Below are positions 53,238 through 60,464 of a stretch of 64,000 nt of DNA, piece after piece (the stretch's first letter is position 1; every line of letters starts with the position of its first letter). The stretch covers positions 1 to 64,000 of the forward strand of contig JBJEOH010000012.1 in NCBI GenBank assembly GCA_051880615.1. The letters are read 5' to 3'. Made by a program: the position numbers and the translations under genes. This stretch comes from UBA7067 sp051880615 (GTDB lineage: Bacteria > Bacillota > Clostridia > Oscillospirales > Acutalibacteraceae). Below the pieces are notes generated by a model. It was not told the origin of the DNA. It saw only the letters and a program-made list of their open reading frames with translations, and made no database searches.

Positions 53238-53266
53238 ATTATACCACCAAAAATCAAACAAAACAA
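53238..53266 (-). promoter_or_regulatory. Promoter of the tnp-like-hsdMSR operon
   Basis: On the minus strand TTGTTT (53266-53261), a 17-nt spacer and TATAAT (53243-53238). Confidence 0.82.
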
Positions 53267-53341
53267 TACACTTTATGATAAAAATTTACAAATGCCACCA
53301 AATTTTAAATAATGTGATTTTTCTTTACTAATTAGATTTGA

Positions 53342-53347
53342 TATAAT
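53342..53347 (+). promoter_or_regulatory. -10 box of the divergent small gene
   Basis: TATAAT 33 nt before the TTG start; the -35 region is weak (TTTTCT). Confidence 0.5.
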
Positions 53348-53379
53348 TATAGTAGCAAAAAAGAAAGGAGGTTTTACCT

Positions 53380-53538
53380 TTGGAAGCATGGAAAAATGCA
53401 GCAGGAAAAAGGGTGTGTGATGTCAGTGAGGATCGCAAAACTGTTGAAATCGTGCAGCGTGGCTATATAACACGCATAACAGCCAATCCAGACGGGACAT
53501 TGCTAATTGAAAATATCGCTTTAAACGAAGCAGCATAA
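53380..53538 (+). CDS. Small 52-aa protein divergent from the hsd operon
   Basis: TTG start with AAAGGAGG eight bases upstream; the peptide begins MEAWKNAAGKRVCDVSEDRK and ends NIALNEAA. A TATAAT box precedes it and a terminator follows, so it is a complete small transcription unit. The sequence alternates charged and hydrophobic residues (TVEIVQRGYITRI) as in a small beta-sheet protein. I do not recognise the family. It shares the intergenic region with the R-M operon and may regulate or inhibit it; this is only positional. Confidence 0.7.
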   Translation: MEAWKNAAGKRVCDVSEDRKTVEIVQRGYITRITANPDGTLLIENIALNEAA

Positions 53539-53558
53539 CTATTTCGTCAGAACGCAAA

Positions 53559-53627
53559 GACGGCCGAGCGAATTCATTCAGACCTCATCATAGAGGAATG
53601 AACTGGATTCACTTGACCGTCTTTTTT
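53559..53627 (+). terminator. Terminator of the 52-aa gene
   Basis: GACGG...CCGTC with an inner imperfect stem GAATTCATTC/GAATGAACTGGATTC, followed by TTTTTT. Confidence 0.75.
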
Positions 53628-53947
53628 GTTTGTTGCTTCAGATTTATCGGATTTCATCTCCTGGAGAAAAATCATTATAAGAATATCACGCATTTTGGTG
53701 CTGATAGATAAACGCCAATGGAGAGTGTCATCTCCAAATACTAATAAATTCATATAGAGCCTGAGTACGTATAGGGCAATATTGGATACATATATTTCGG
53801 ATTGCTGAATTTTTTAGCAAGAACAGTAATATGCGTACCCTTTGTTTGCTATACCCTTTTCAGGCATAGTGGTCGGGTCGCATATACTGCACCCGACTCT
53901 TTTTGTATCTTCATTGCCCTTCCGTCAACAGGCGGAAAGGAAAAATC
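53628..53947 (+). promoter_or_regulatory. Leader region of the phage module
   Basis: No gene seen. GTCGGGT pairs with ACCCGAC (53872-53897) followed by TCTTTTT, a terminator or attenuator 44 nt before the sigma-like gene. Promoters were not clear. Confidence 0.45.
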
Positions 53948-54544
53948 ATGAAAACCAAAAAGACACCGCAGAGCAAAAGAGGTACATACAAGCTGTTTGA
54001 TGAAAGCAACAAACTTGTTGCTGAGTACAAACCTGGCAAGGACGGAGTTACTGAACTGGATATTCTGAATTTGCATAAAATTGATGACAATGAGGTATAT
54101 GTTAATTCCAAGGAAAGAAAACTGCCAAAATGGTACAAACCGCATTATGACGAATGGAAGGCGAAATTCATTGAAGATTTTATAGTCAAGGCTGGACGTG
54201 AGCCATTCAACAATGAAATTCCAGGAGGTCATCGGAAGTATGAGTCATGGGAGCAGCAGGAAACATCGGACGGTGATGAGCTTGGTGACAGTAGTCGCTT
54301 AGAGGCGGAAACAGCTGTTTTGTTAGAAGAAGAAATACCAGCCCCTGTTTTTCGTTTGCGTGAGATTGTAGAGACAATGCCGGAACAATGGCAGAAGATT
54401 TATCATCTGGTGCTGATTGATTCGATGTCTAAGGCAGCAGTAGGTCGCATTTTGGGTATCAGCGATGTTCGTGTGGGCCAAATCGTAAAGAAGATTAATG
54501 CAAAAATCGCTGCAGACGAAGAACTGAAAAAACTTTTTCACTGA
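53948..54544 (+). CDS. Phage sigma-70 region 4-like regulator
   Basis: A 198-aa protein. The N-terminal part is basic (KTKKTPQSKRGTYKLFDESN). The C-terminal part (about 130-190) has a sigma region 4 helix-turn-helix (QKIYHLVLIDSMSKAAVGRI, LGISDVRVGQIVKK). It is the first gene of the phage early module and probably controls transcription of it. ATG 53948 follows GGAAAGG. It is related in layout to the ICE sigma-like gene at 4447 but not a close copy. Confidence 0.78.
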   Translation: MKTKKTPQSKRGTYKLFDESNKLVAEYKPGKDGVTELDILNLHKIDDNEVYVNSKERKLPKWYKPHYDEWKAKFIEDFIVKAGREPFNNEIPGGHRKYESWEQQETSDGDELGDSSRLEAETAVLLEEEIPAPVFRLREIVETMPEQWQKIYHLVLIDSMSKAAVGRILGISDVRVGQIVKKINAKIAADEELKKLFH

Positions 54545-54578
54545 TACTTCGGATTTTCCTATTTCCGTTTGCCTATAG
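54545..54578 (+). promoter_or_regulatory. 34-bp spaced motif, copy 1
   Basis: TACTTCGGATT, then 12 variable bases, then TTTGCCTATAG. The same pair with the same 12-base spacing occurs at 59154-59187. Both copies lie directly downstream of a gene and upstream of the next one. Confidence 0.55.
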
Positions 54579-54628
54579 GGGTGTAAGGGGAAAACGATAT
54601 AGCCCTTGCAGAAAGGTAGGTAACTGAT

Positions 54629-54862
54629 ATGGCACTCAAACATAGGATACGCATCAATGTCACTGATGAAAAATCCAAGACAAAAGTTCTTGAAGGTGCT
54701 GAACGCAGGTTGCCGATGAAATTGCTCCGTTTTCTTTTCGGAGAGTTCACAACGGTATATCTGCTGTCACCCGGACAGAGTGTTGAATCGGTAGAAGTTC
54801 ATGAAGTCAAGAAAGGAGGAAACCTCAATGGGAAAAACAAGCGGGTTGTCAATTCTCGTTGA
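54629..54862 (+). CDS. Hypothetical phage protein (77 aa)
   Basis: A 77-aa basic protein starting MALKHRIRINVTDEKSKTKV. It contains RRLPMKLLRFLFGEF and TTVYLLSPGQSVESVEVHEV. RBS AAAGGTAGG before ATG 54629. It overlaps the next gene by 35 nt. I do not recognise a function; the position between the sigma-like gene and DUF2800 is typical of small phage early genes. Confidence 0.72.
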   Translation: MALKHRIRINVTDEKSKTKVLEGAERRLPMKLLRFLFGEFTTVYLLSPGQSVESVEVHEVKKGGNLNGKNKRVVNSR

Positions 54863-55163
54863 TGAACTTAAAAACTGCGGTGAAACGCTGATAGGAATTT
54901 CACGAGGCTTGTCCGAACTGTTCAGCGGTGCAGCCGAAAATCAAAAATCAGATGAGCCAATAACTGTGACGGAAGAACAGTCAAAAACAGCCGAGGAAAA
55001 AGTCTTAACTCTTGAAGAAGTAAGAGCAGTTCTCGCCGAAAAATCCCGTGAAGGATTTACGGCTCAAATCAGAGAAATCCTTGTAAAGCACGGTGCTGAA
55101 AAGCTGTCTGCGGTGAATCCGTCGGAATATGAGGCTTTGCTCAAAGAAGTGGAGGTGCTTTAA
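54828..55163 (+). CDS. Hypothetical phage protein (111 aa)
   Basis: A 111-aa acidic protein starting MGKTSGLSILVDELKNCGET. The C-terminal half reads VLTLEEVRAVLAEKSREGFT and IREILVKHGAEKLSAVNPSE, a helical motif resembling the small DNA-binding/recombination accessory proteins near DUF2800 genes in Clostridia phages. ATG 54828 follows AGGAGG. Its stop lies one base before the next start. No firm function. Confidence 0.75.
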   Translation: MGKTSGLSILVDELKNCGETLIGISRGLSELFSGAAENQKSDEPITVTEEQSKTAEEKVLTLEEVRAVLAEKSREGFTAQIREILVKHGAEKLSAVNPSEYEALLKEVEVL

Positions 55164-55164
55164 T

Positions 55165-56295
55165 ATGCCCGATACACACGCAGTTTTGTCACCTTCTTCC
55201 AGTGCAAGGTGGATTTCTTGTACTCCTTCAGCTCGTTTGTGTGCAGAAAAAGAAGATAAGACAAGCGAGTATGCAATACAGGGTACTTCCGCACACGCTC
55301 TTGCGGAATACAAGCTGAAAAAATCATTGGGACAGCCGACCGAGGACCCGACAGAAAATCTTACATATTTTGATAAGGAAATGGACGATTGCACAGACAG
55401 CTATCAGCAGTATGTCATTGAAAAACTTACAGAGATAAAACAAATGTGCAAAGACCCTGTTGTTCTTGTAGAGCAGAAACTTGATTTTTCAAAATATGTG
55501 CCTGATTCATTCGGAACAGCGGATTGTGTGATTGTCGCAGATAATACACTAACTGTAATTGATTTTAAGTATGGGGTTGGAATACTTGTCGATGCAGAAC
55601 AAAATACACAGATGATGCTTTATGCCCTGGGTGCTTTGATTATGTTTGACGGTATCTACGATATTGAAACAGTCACAATGACCATTTTTCAGCCAAGACG
55701 GGATAATGTAAGCACTTTTTCAATGAGGAAATCAGAGCTTATTGACTGGGCAGAAAATGTGCTGAAACCAAAGGCTGAGCTTGCCTATAAGGGCGAGGGT
55801 GAATTTAATGCGGGCAGTCACTGTCAGTTCTGCAAGGTAAAAGCAACCTGTCGTAAAAGGGCAGAATACAACCTTGAACTTGCAAAGTATGATTTTGAAA
55901 TGCCCGACAGTCTTGAGGACGATGAAATTGAAATCATACTGTCAAAGGCAGATGAATTCATATCGTGGCTTGGCGATGTGAAGGAATATGCTCTGAATCA
56001 GGCACTGCAAGGCAAGCAGTGGAAGGATTATAAACTTGTTGAAGGTCGTTCCAACAGAAAGTACAAGAACGAAAGTGCTGCGGCAAAGATTGTTGAAGAT
56101 GCAGGTTTTGACCCGTATGAACATAAGGTTCTGGGAATAACTGCTATGACAAAAATGCTGGGCAAAACAAAATTCAATGAACTGCTCGGTGACTTCATCG
56201 AAAAGCCACAGGGCAAACCAACTTTAGTGCCTATGTCGGACAAGCGTCCGACTATGAAAAATACAGCAAAAGAAGATTTTAAGGAGGAAATTTAA
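55165..56295 (+). CDS. DUF2800 (RecB/Cas4-like nuclease) phage protein
   Basis: A 376-aa protein beginning MPDTHAVLSPSSSARWISC. The PD-(D/E)xK nuclease core is visible: TSAHALAEYKL, then DSFGTADCVIVADNTLTVID with FKYGVGI, QMMLYALGAL. The Cys cluster CQFCKVKATCRKR recalls the Cas4/AddB iron-sulphur end. It is placed before the DUF2815 gene, a pair known from Clostridia and enterococcal phages, and probably processes DNA ends for recombination or replication. ATG 55165 follows GTGGAGG. Confidence 0.86.
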   Translation: MPDTHAVLSPSSSARWISCTPSARLCAEKEDKTSEYAIQGTSAHALAEYKLKKSLGQPTEDPTENLTYFDKEMDDCTDSYQQYVIEKLTEIKQMCKDPVVLVEQKLDFSKYVPDSFGTADCVIVADNTLTVIDFKYGVGILVDAEQNTQMMLYALGALIMFDGIYDIETVTMTIFQPRRDNVSTFSMRKSELIDWAENVLKPKAELAYKGEGEFNAGSHCQFCKVKATCRKRAEYNLELAKYDFEMPDSLEDDEIEIILSKADEFISWLGDVKEYALNQALQGKQWKDYKLVEGRSNRKYKNESAAAKIVEDAGFDPYEHKVLGITAMTKMLGKTKFNELLGDFIEKPQGKPTLVPMSDKRPTMKNTAKEDFKEEI

Positions 56296-56296
56296 A

Positions 56297-56860
56297 ATGG
56301 CAAAGTTCAATAACCCGACAAAAGTTATCACAGGAGTGGAAACCAGATGGAGTTACGCAAATGTCTGGGATCCGAAGTCAATCAATGGTGGCACACCGAA
56401 GTACAGTGTTTCGCTTATCATTCCTAAGTCCGACAAGGTAACCATTCAGAAAATCAAGGCTGCTATTCAGGCGGCTTACGAGGAAGGCGAAAGCAAGCTG
56501 AAGGGCAACGGCAAATCGGTACCGTCCCTCTCTGTTCTCAAGACACCTCTTCGTGACGGTGACCTTGAAAGACCTGATGATGAGGCTTACAAGAATGCTT
56601 ACTTTGTAAATGCTAATTCTGCAACAGCACCCGGAATCGTAGATGCCGACAGACAGCAGATTATCGACAGAAGTGAGGTGTACAGCGGTGTGTACGGCAG
56701 AGCTTCTATCAACTTCTATGCCTTTAACTCCAACGGAAACAAGGGTATCGCCTGCGGTTTGAACAATCTTCAGAAAATTAGAGACGGTGAACCTCTCGGC
56801 GGAAAAGCGAGTGCTGAGTCCGACTTTGCAACAGATGATGACGACGATTTTCTTAATTAA
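56297..56860 (+). CDS. DUF2815 ssDNA-binding-type protein
   Basis: A 187-aa protein. It starts MAKFNNPTKVITGVETRWSY, contains WDPKSINGGTPKYSVSLIIP and ends in an acidic tail (DDDDDFLN), as ssDNA-binding proteins do. DUF2815 members bind single-stranded DNA in phage recombination/replication. GGAGG precedes ATG 56297. It is one base after the DUF2800 stop and functions with it. Confidence 0.86.
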   Translation: MAKFNNPTKVITGVETRWSYANVWDPKSINGGTPKYSVSLIIPKSDKVTIQKIKAAIQAAYEEGESKLKGNGKSVPSLSVLKTPLRDGDLERPDDEAYKNAYFVNANSATAPGIVDADRQQIIDRSEVYSGVYGRASINFYAFNSNGNKGIACGLNNLQKIRDGEPLGGKASAESDFATDDDDDFLN

Positions 56861-56875
56861 CGGAGGTACAATCAA

Positions 56876-57013
56876 ATGAGAGATTTTATGATTTATATGT
56901 CATTTGGTACTTCCGTAGGCTTGTTTATTAGTTGCATTATGATTTTGATTGAGTCTGCAATTGAAAAGCATAAATACAAAAAGAAAAACGAGGAAAAGAA
57001 AGATAAGAAATAG
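56876..57013 (+). CDS. Small single-helix membrane protein (45 aa)
   Basis: The peptide has one membrane segment (FMIYMSFGTSVGLFISCIMI) and a Lys/Glu-rich cytoplasmic tail ending KKDKK. CGGAGG lies nine bases before ATG 56876. No family known. The position between ssDNA-binding protein and DNA polymerase is that of a small phage accessory gene. Confidence 0.65.
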   Translation: MRDFMIYMSFGTSVGLFISCIMILIESAIEKHKYKKKNEEKKDKK

Positions 57014-57070
57014 CTGAACAGCGGCGGAGGTTATTTAATCTCCGCCATTTACTTCATATGGAGGTGCAAA

Positions 57071-58279
57071 GTGAAAAACATCAGTATCGATATTGAAACA
57101 TTTTCAGACGTTGACCTTAATAAATGCGGTGTATATAAGTACACGGAATCGGATGAATTTAAAATTTTACTTTTCGGCTATTCTGTTGACGGCAGAGAAG
57201 TTTGTGTTACAGACCTTGCCTGCGGAGAAACAATACCAGATGAAATATTAAAAGCACTGACTGATGAAAAAGTCACAAAGTGGGCATTTAACGCATCTTT
57301 TGAACGCATATGTCTGTCAAAGTATCTGAGAACAAATTATCCTCAATACTTTAAAAGCTACAATTCCAATGACATAGCTTTGAAAAGGTATTTAAATCCG
57401 GCATCATGGAAATGTACTATGGTGTGGTCGGCATATATGGGACTGCCGTTATCCTTAAAAGCTGTGGGAGAGGTTTTGAAACTTTCACAGCAGAAAATGG
57501 ATGAGGGTAAGGCACTTATAAGATATTTCTCTGTTCCCTGCAAGCCTACCAAAGCCAATGGAAACAGAATGAGAAACCTTCCTGAAGATGATATTGATAA
57601 GTGGGAAACCTTCAAAGCATATAACAAGAGAGATGTTGAGGTGGAAATGGGCATACAGAAAAAGCTGTGTAATTTCCCGGTTCCGAATTTTATATGGGAG
57701 GAGTATTGGCTCGATCAGGAGATAAATGACCGTGGTATTGCTCTTGATATGGAGGTGGTCGCCAATGCCATAACTTTTGATGAAGTTACCAAGGAAAAGC
57801 TGAAATCGGTAATGCGGAATATTACCGACCTTGAAAATCCGAACTCTGTGGCACAGATAAAGGAGTGGCTCTGCAATAACGGTGTGGAGGTAGAATCTCT
57901 TGGTAAAAAGGAAGTAAAAGAACTTTTAAAAACTGCTCCGCCTGAACCGGCAGCGGTACTGGAACTCCGTCAACAGCTTGCCAAATCATCGGTGAAGAAA
58001 TATCAGACTATGCAAAATGCGGTGTGTGATGATAACCGTGCAAGAGGAATGTTTCAATTTTACGGTGCAAACAGAACAGGGCGGTTCAGCGGCAGACTGA
58101 TTCAACTGCAAAATTTACCGCAGAACCATATGCCCGATTTGGAACAGGCTCGTGAATTGGTAAGGACGGGAAATTTTAAAGCACTTGAAATGCTCTATGA
58201 TGATATTCCTGATACGCTTTCCCAGCTTATACGCTTTCCCAGCTTATACGCACAGCATTTGTTCCGAGAAAAGGAATGA
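57071..58279 (+). CDS. Phage family A DNA polymerase, N-terminal part (frameshifted)
   Basis: A 402-aa open frame with the 3'-5' exonuclease signature SIDIETFSDVDL and DEVTKEK, and the start of the polymerase domain (GANRTGRFSGRLIQLQNLPQ). The frame then leaves the polymerase sequence: a 17-bp tandem duplication at 58213-58251 shifts it, adding FPSLYAQHLFREKE before TGA. Without the duplication it would read DTLSQLIRTAFVPRKGMKFI into the next frame. The start is GTG after GGAGG. Either a recent mutation in a decaying prophage or an assembly error. Confidence 0.85.
   Translation: MKNISIDIETFSDVDLNKCGVYKYTESDEFKILLFGYSVDGREVCVTDLACGETIPDEILKALTDEKVTKWAFNASFERICLSKYLRTNYPQYFKSYNSNDIALKRYLNPASWKCTMVWSAYMGLPLSLKAVGEVLKLSQQKMDEGKALIRYFSVPCKPTKANGNRMRNLPEDDIDKWETFKAYNKRDVEVEMGIQKKLCNFPVPNFIWEEYWLDQEINDRGIALDMEVVANAITFDEVTKEKLKSVMRNITDLENPNSVAQIKEWLCNNGVEVESLGKKEVKELLKTAPPEPAAVLELRQQLAKSSVKKYQTMQNAVCDDNRARGMFQFYGANRTGRFSGRLIQLQNLPQNHMPDLEQARELVRTGNFKALEMLYDDIPDTLSQLIRFPSLYAQHLFREKE
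58213..58251 (+). repeat. 17-bp tandem duplication in the polymerase gene
   Basis: TACGCTTTCCCAGCTTA occurs twice in direct succession and then a partial TACGC. Since 17 is not a multiple of three, it destroys the reading frame. Confidence 0.95.
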
Positions 58280-59070
58280 AATTTATAGTATCCGACTTTT
58301 CTGCCATTGAGGCAAGGGTGATTGCTCATATTGCCGGTGAAACATGGAGAACCGAGGTGTTTAAGAACGGCGGTGATATTTACTGTGCGTCTGCAAGTCA
58401 GATGTTTCACTGCAAGGTGGAAAAGCACGGAGAGAACGCTCATCTCCGTCAGAAGGGCAAAATCGCGGAATTGGCACTCGGTTACGGCGGTGCTGTCGGA
58501 GCATTAAAAGCAATGGGCGCACTTGAAATGGGACTTTCGGAAGATGAATTACAACCTCTTGTTGACAGCTGGAGAAGTGCCAATCCCAATATCGTAAAAC
58601 TGTGGTGGGATGTTGACCGATGTGTCAAGGAAACTGTAAAAAAGAGAACTGTAACCCAAACACACGGTATTAAATTCATTTATCAAAGCGGTATGCTTTT
58701 TATACACTTGCCAAGCGGCAGACGACTGTCATATGTAAAACCACGAATTGGTGAAAATAAATTCGGCGGTGAGTCTGTTACCTATGAAGGTACAGGCAGT
58801 ACAAAGAAGTGGGAGCGTATCGAAAGCTACGGTCCGAAATTCGTTGAGAACATAGTTCAGGCTATCAGCAGAGATATTCTCTGTTATGCTATGAAATCGC
58901 TGTCGAAATGTTTTATCGTGGGCCATGTGCATGATGAAATAATAATTGAGTGCAGTGAAAATACAACCGTTGAAGAAATCTGTAATCAAATGGGAAAAAC
59001 ACCGCCGTGGTTACCCGGACTTTTACTGCGAGCCGACGGCTATGAAACAAAGTTTTACAAAAAAGATTGA
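58276..59070 (+). CDS. Phage family A DNA polymerase, C-terminal part (frameshifted)
   Basis: A 264-aa open frame that carries polymerase motif A (VSDFSAIEARVIAHIAGE), motif B (KGKIAELALGYGGAVGALK) and motif C (GHVHDEIIIE, about 217). The ATG at 58276 overlaps the upstream frame's stop by four bases, but it is internal to the ancestral gene. If translated alone it would lack the thumb region and the exonuclease. It is best read as the 3' half of one broken gene. Confidence 0.85.
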   Translation: MKFIVSDFSAIEARVIAHIAGETWRTEVFKNGGDIYCASASQMFHCKVEKHGENAHLRQKGKIAELALGYGGAVGALKAMGALEMGLSEDELQPLVDSWRSANPNIVKLWWDVDRCVKETVKKRTVTQTHGIKFIYQSGMLFIHLPSGRRLSYVKPRIGENKFGGESVTYEGTGSTKKWERIESYGPKFVENIVQAISRDILCYAMKSLSKCFIVGHVHDEIIIECSENTTVEEICNQMGKTPPWLPGLLLRADGYETKFYKKD

Positions 59071-59088
59071 TATTGAGGTTCTTAAAAA

Positions 59089-59134
59089 CAGGGTATCTGT
59101 CCTTTAACTTTCAGAAGGAAGATGCCCTGCTTTT
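59089..59134 (+). terminator. Terminator after the polymerase gene
   Basis: CAGGG-ATCT-TCCTT pairs with AAGGA-AGAT-CCCTG, followed by CTTTT. Confidence 0.75.
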
Positions 59135-59153
59135 CTGTGAAATTTTTTGTAGG

Positions 59154-59187
59154 TACTTCGGATTAGTCCGTTTTCTTTTGCCTATAG
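59154..59187 (+). promoter_or_regulatory. 34-bp spaced motif, copy 2
   Basis: TACTTCGGATT-N12-TTTGCCTATAG, as at 54545-54578, here 53 nt before the antirepressor start. Confidence 0.55.
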
Positions 59188-59239
59188 CCACAGAAGGCAG
59201 AATATATGCCTTACTTTTTAGAAATTGGAGGTAATTCGT

Positions 59240-60031
59240 ATGTATGAATTACAAACATTCAGTAATGCAGAGCTTGGCTCTGTAAGAACAGTAACCATTG
59301 ACAGCAAACCTTATTTTGTAGGTAAGGATGTAGCGGAGATACTCGGTTATTGCAACACAAGAGATGCACTTGCGAAAAGAGTAGATGATGAGGATAAGTT
59401 AGATGGGGTAGCAATTTGCGACTCCATAGGCAGAGAGCAGAAACCGGTCTTAATCAATGAATCAGGTCTGTACAGCCTTATCCTTTCAAGCAAACTCCCG
59501 GGTGCAAAGAAGTTCAAGCGTTGGGTAACATCAGAAGTACTCCCTGCTATTCGCAAACACGGTATGTATGCTACAGATGATTTGATTGCCAATCCTGATA
59601 TTGCCATTGCCGCATTTACGGCTTTGAAACAAGAGCGAGAGAAAGCTAAGGCTCTTGCAGAAACAGTGGCGGTACAGAATCAGCAGATAGCCGAAATGAA
59701 ACCGAAGGTATCCTATTACGACATTGTCCTGCAGTGTAAGGATGTACTCCCGATAAGTGTTATTGCAAAGGACTACGGTTGGAGTGCCAACAAGATGAAC
59801 AAGTACCTTCACAACAAGGGCGTGCAGTTTAAACAGGGCAACAAGATATGGCTTCTTTATCAGAAGTATGCCGACAAGGGATATACCTCGACAAAGACAC
59901 ATGTTTATTCTGATTCTCATAATAATCAACATACGGCAGTGCATACATACTGGACACAGCAAGGTCGTTTATTTATCTATAGTCTTATGAAATCAGACGG
60001 CAACCTTCCGCTTATAGAACAGGGGGACTAA
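59240..60031 (+). CDS. Phage antirepressor (BRO-N and ANT domains)
   Basis: A 263-aa protein. The BRO-N/P22 Ant-like N-terminal domain spans about 5-105 (PYFVGKDVAEILGYCNTRDA, LINESGLYSLILSS, KFKRWVTSEVLPAIRKHGMY). A helical linker (KQEREKAKALAETVAVQNQQ) joins the ANT/KilAC domain (about 150-255). These proteins relieve phage repression. ATG 59240 follows TTGGAGG. Confidence 0.9.
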   Translation: MYELQTFSNAELGSVRTVTIDSKPYFVGKDVAEILGYCNTRDALAKRVDDEDKLDGVAICDSIGREQKPVLINESGLYSLILSSKLPGAKKFKRWVTSEVLPAIRKHGMYATDDLIANPDIAIAAFTALKQEREKAKALAETVAVQNQQIAEMKPKVSYYDIVLQCKDVLPISVIAKDYGWSANKMNKYLHNKGVQFKQGNKIWLLYQKYADKGYTSTKTHVYSDSHNNQHTAVHTYWTQQGRLFIYSLMKSDGNLPLIEQGD

Positions 60032-60035
60032 GCTT

Positions 60036-60464
60036 ATGGACAAGTATAATAGCGAGGGTTATTTAGACCTAACAACATACCAGGAATTAGTAAAAATTGA
60101 ACATGAAGAAAGGGCAGCCCGAAAGGCTGCCAACTTCCGTCCGATTGTATATATTTGCAGTCCCTACAGCGGTGATACTGATAACAATACGAAAAAGGCA
60201 AGGTTATATTCTCGTTTTGCTGTGACCAAGGGTACTATCCCTTTGGCGGTACATTTATTGTTTCCGCAGTATATTTCGGAGAAACATGAAAGACCTTTAG
60301 CTCTTTTTATGGGAGCAGTAATCCTTGGGAAATGCAAAGAGGTATGGGTGTTTGGTGACACTATATCTGAAGGTATGGCAAGTGAGATAGCCAAGGCAAA
60401 GAGGATGGGCAAGATTATCCGTTATTTCACTGAGGAACTGGAGGAGATCACACATGAAGATTAA
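60036..60464 (+). CDS. DUF4406/DUF7768-like nucleoside deoxyribosyltransferase-fold protein
   Basis: A 142-aa protein. VYICSPYSGDTDNNTKKARL near residue 34 and GDTISEGMASEIAKAKRMGK near 115 match the fold of nucleoside 2-deoxyribosyltransferase-like phage proteins (DUF4406/DUF7768). No catalysis is proven for these. It begins four bases after the antirepressor stop and overlaps VapE by 11 nt. Confidence 0.8.
   Translation: MDKYNSEGYLDLTTYQELVKIEHEERAARKAANFRPIVYICSPYSGDTDNNTKKARLYSRFAVTKGTIPLAVHLLFPQYISEKHERPLALFMGAVILGKCKEVWVFGDTISEGMASEIAKAKRMGKIIRYFTEELEEITHED

Noticed and set aside
51885..53266. A complete ISL3 insertion sequence
   Set aside because: No terminal inverted repeats or target duplication seen; the gene is coupled to hsdM and has a degenerate DDE region.
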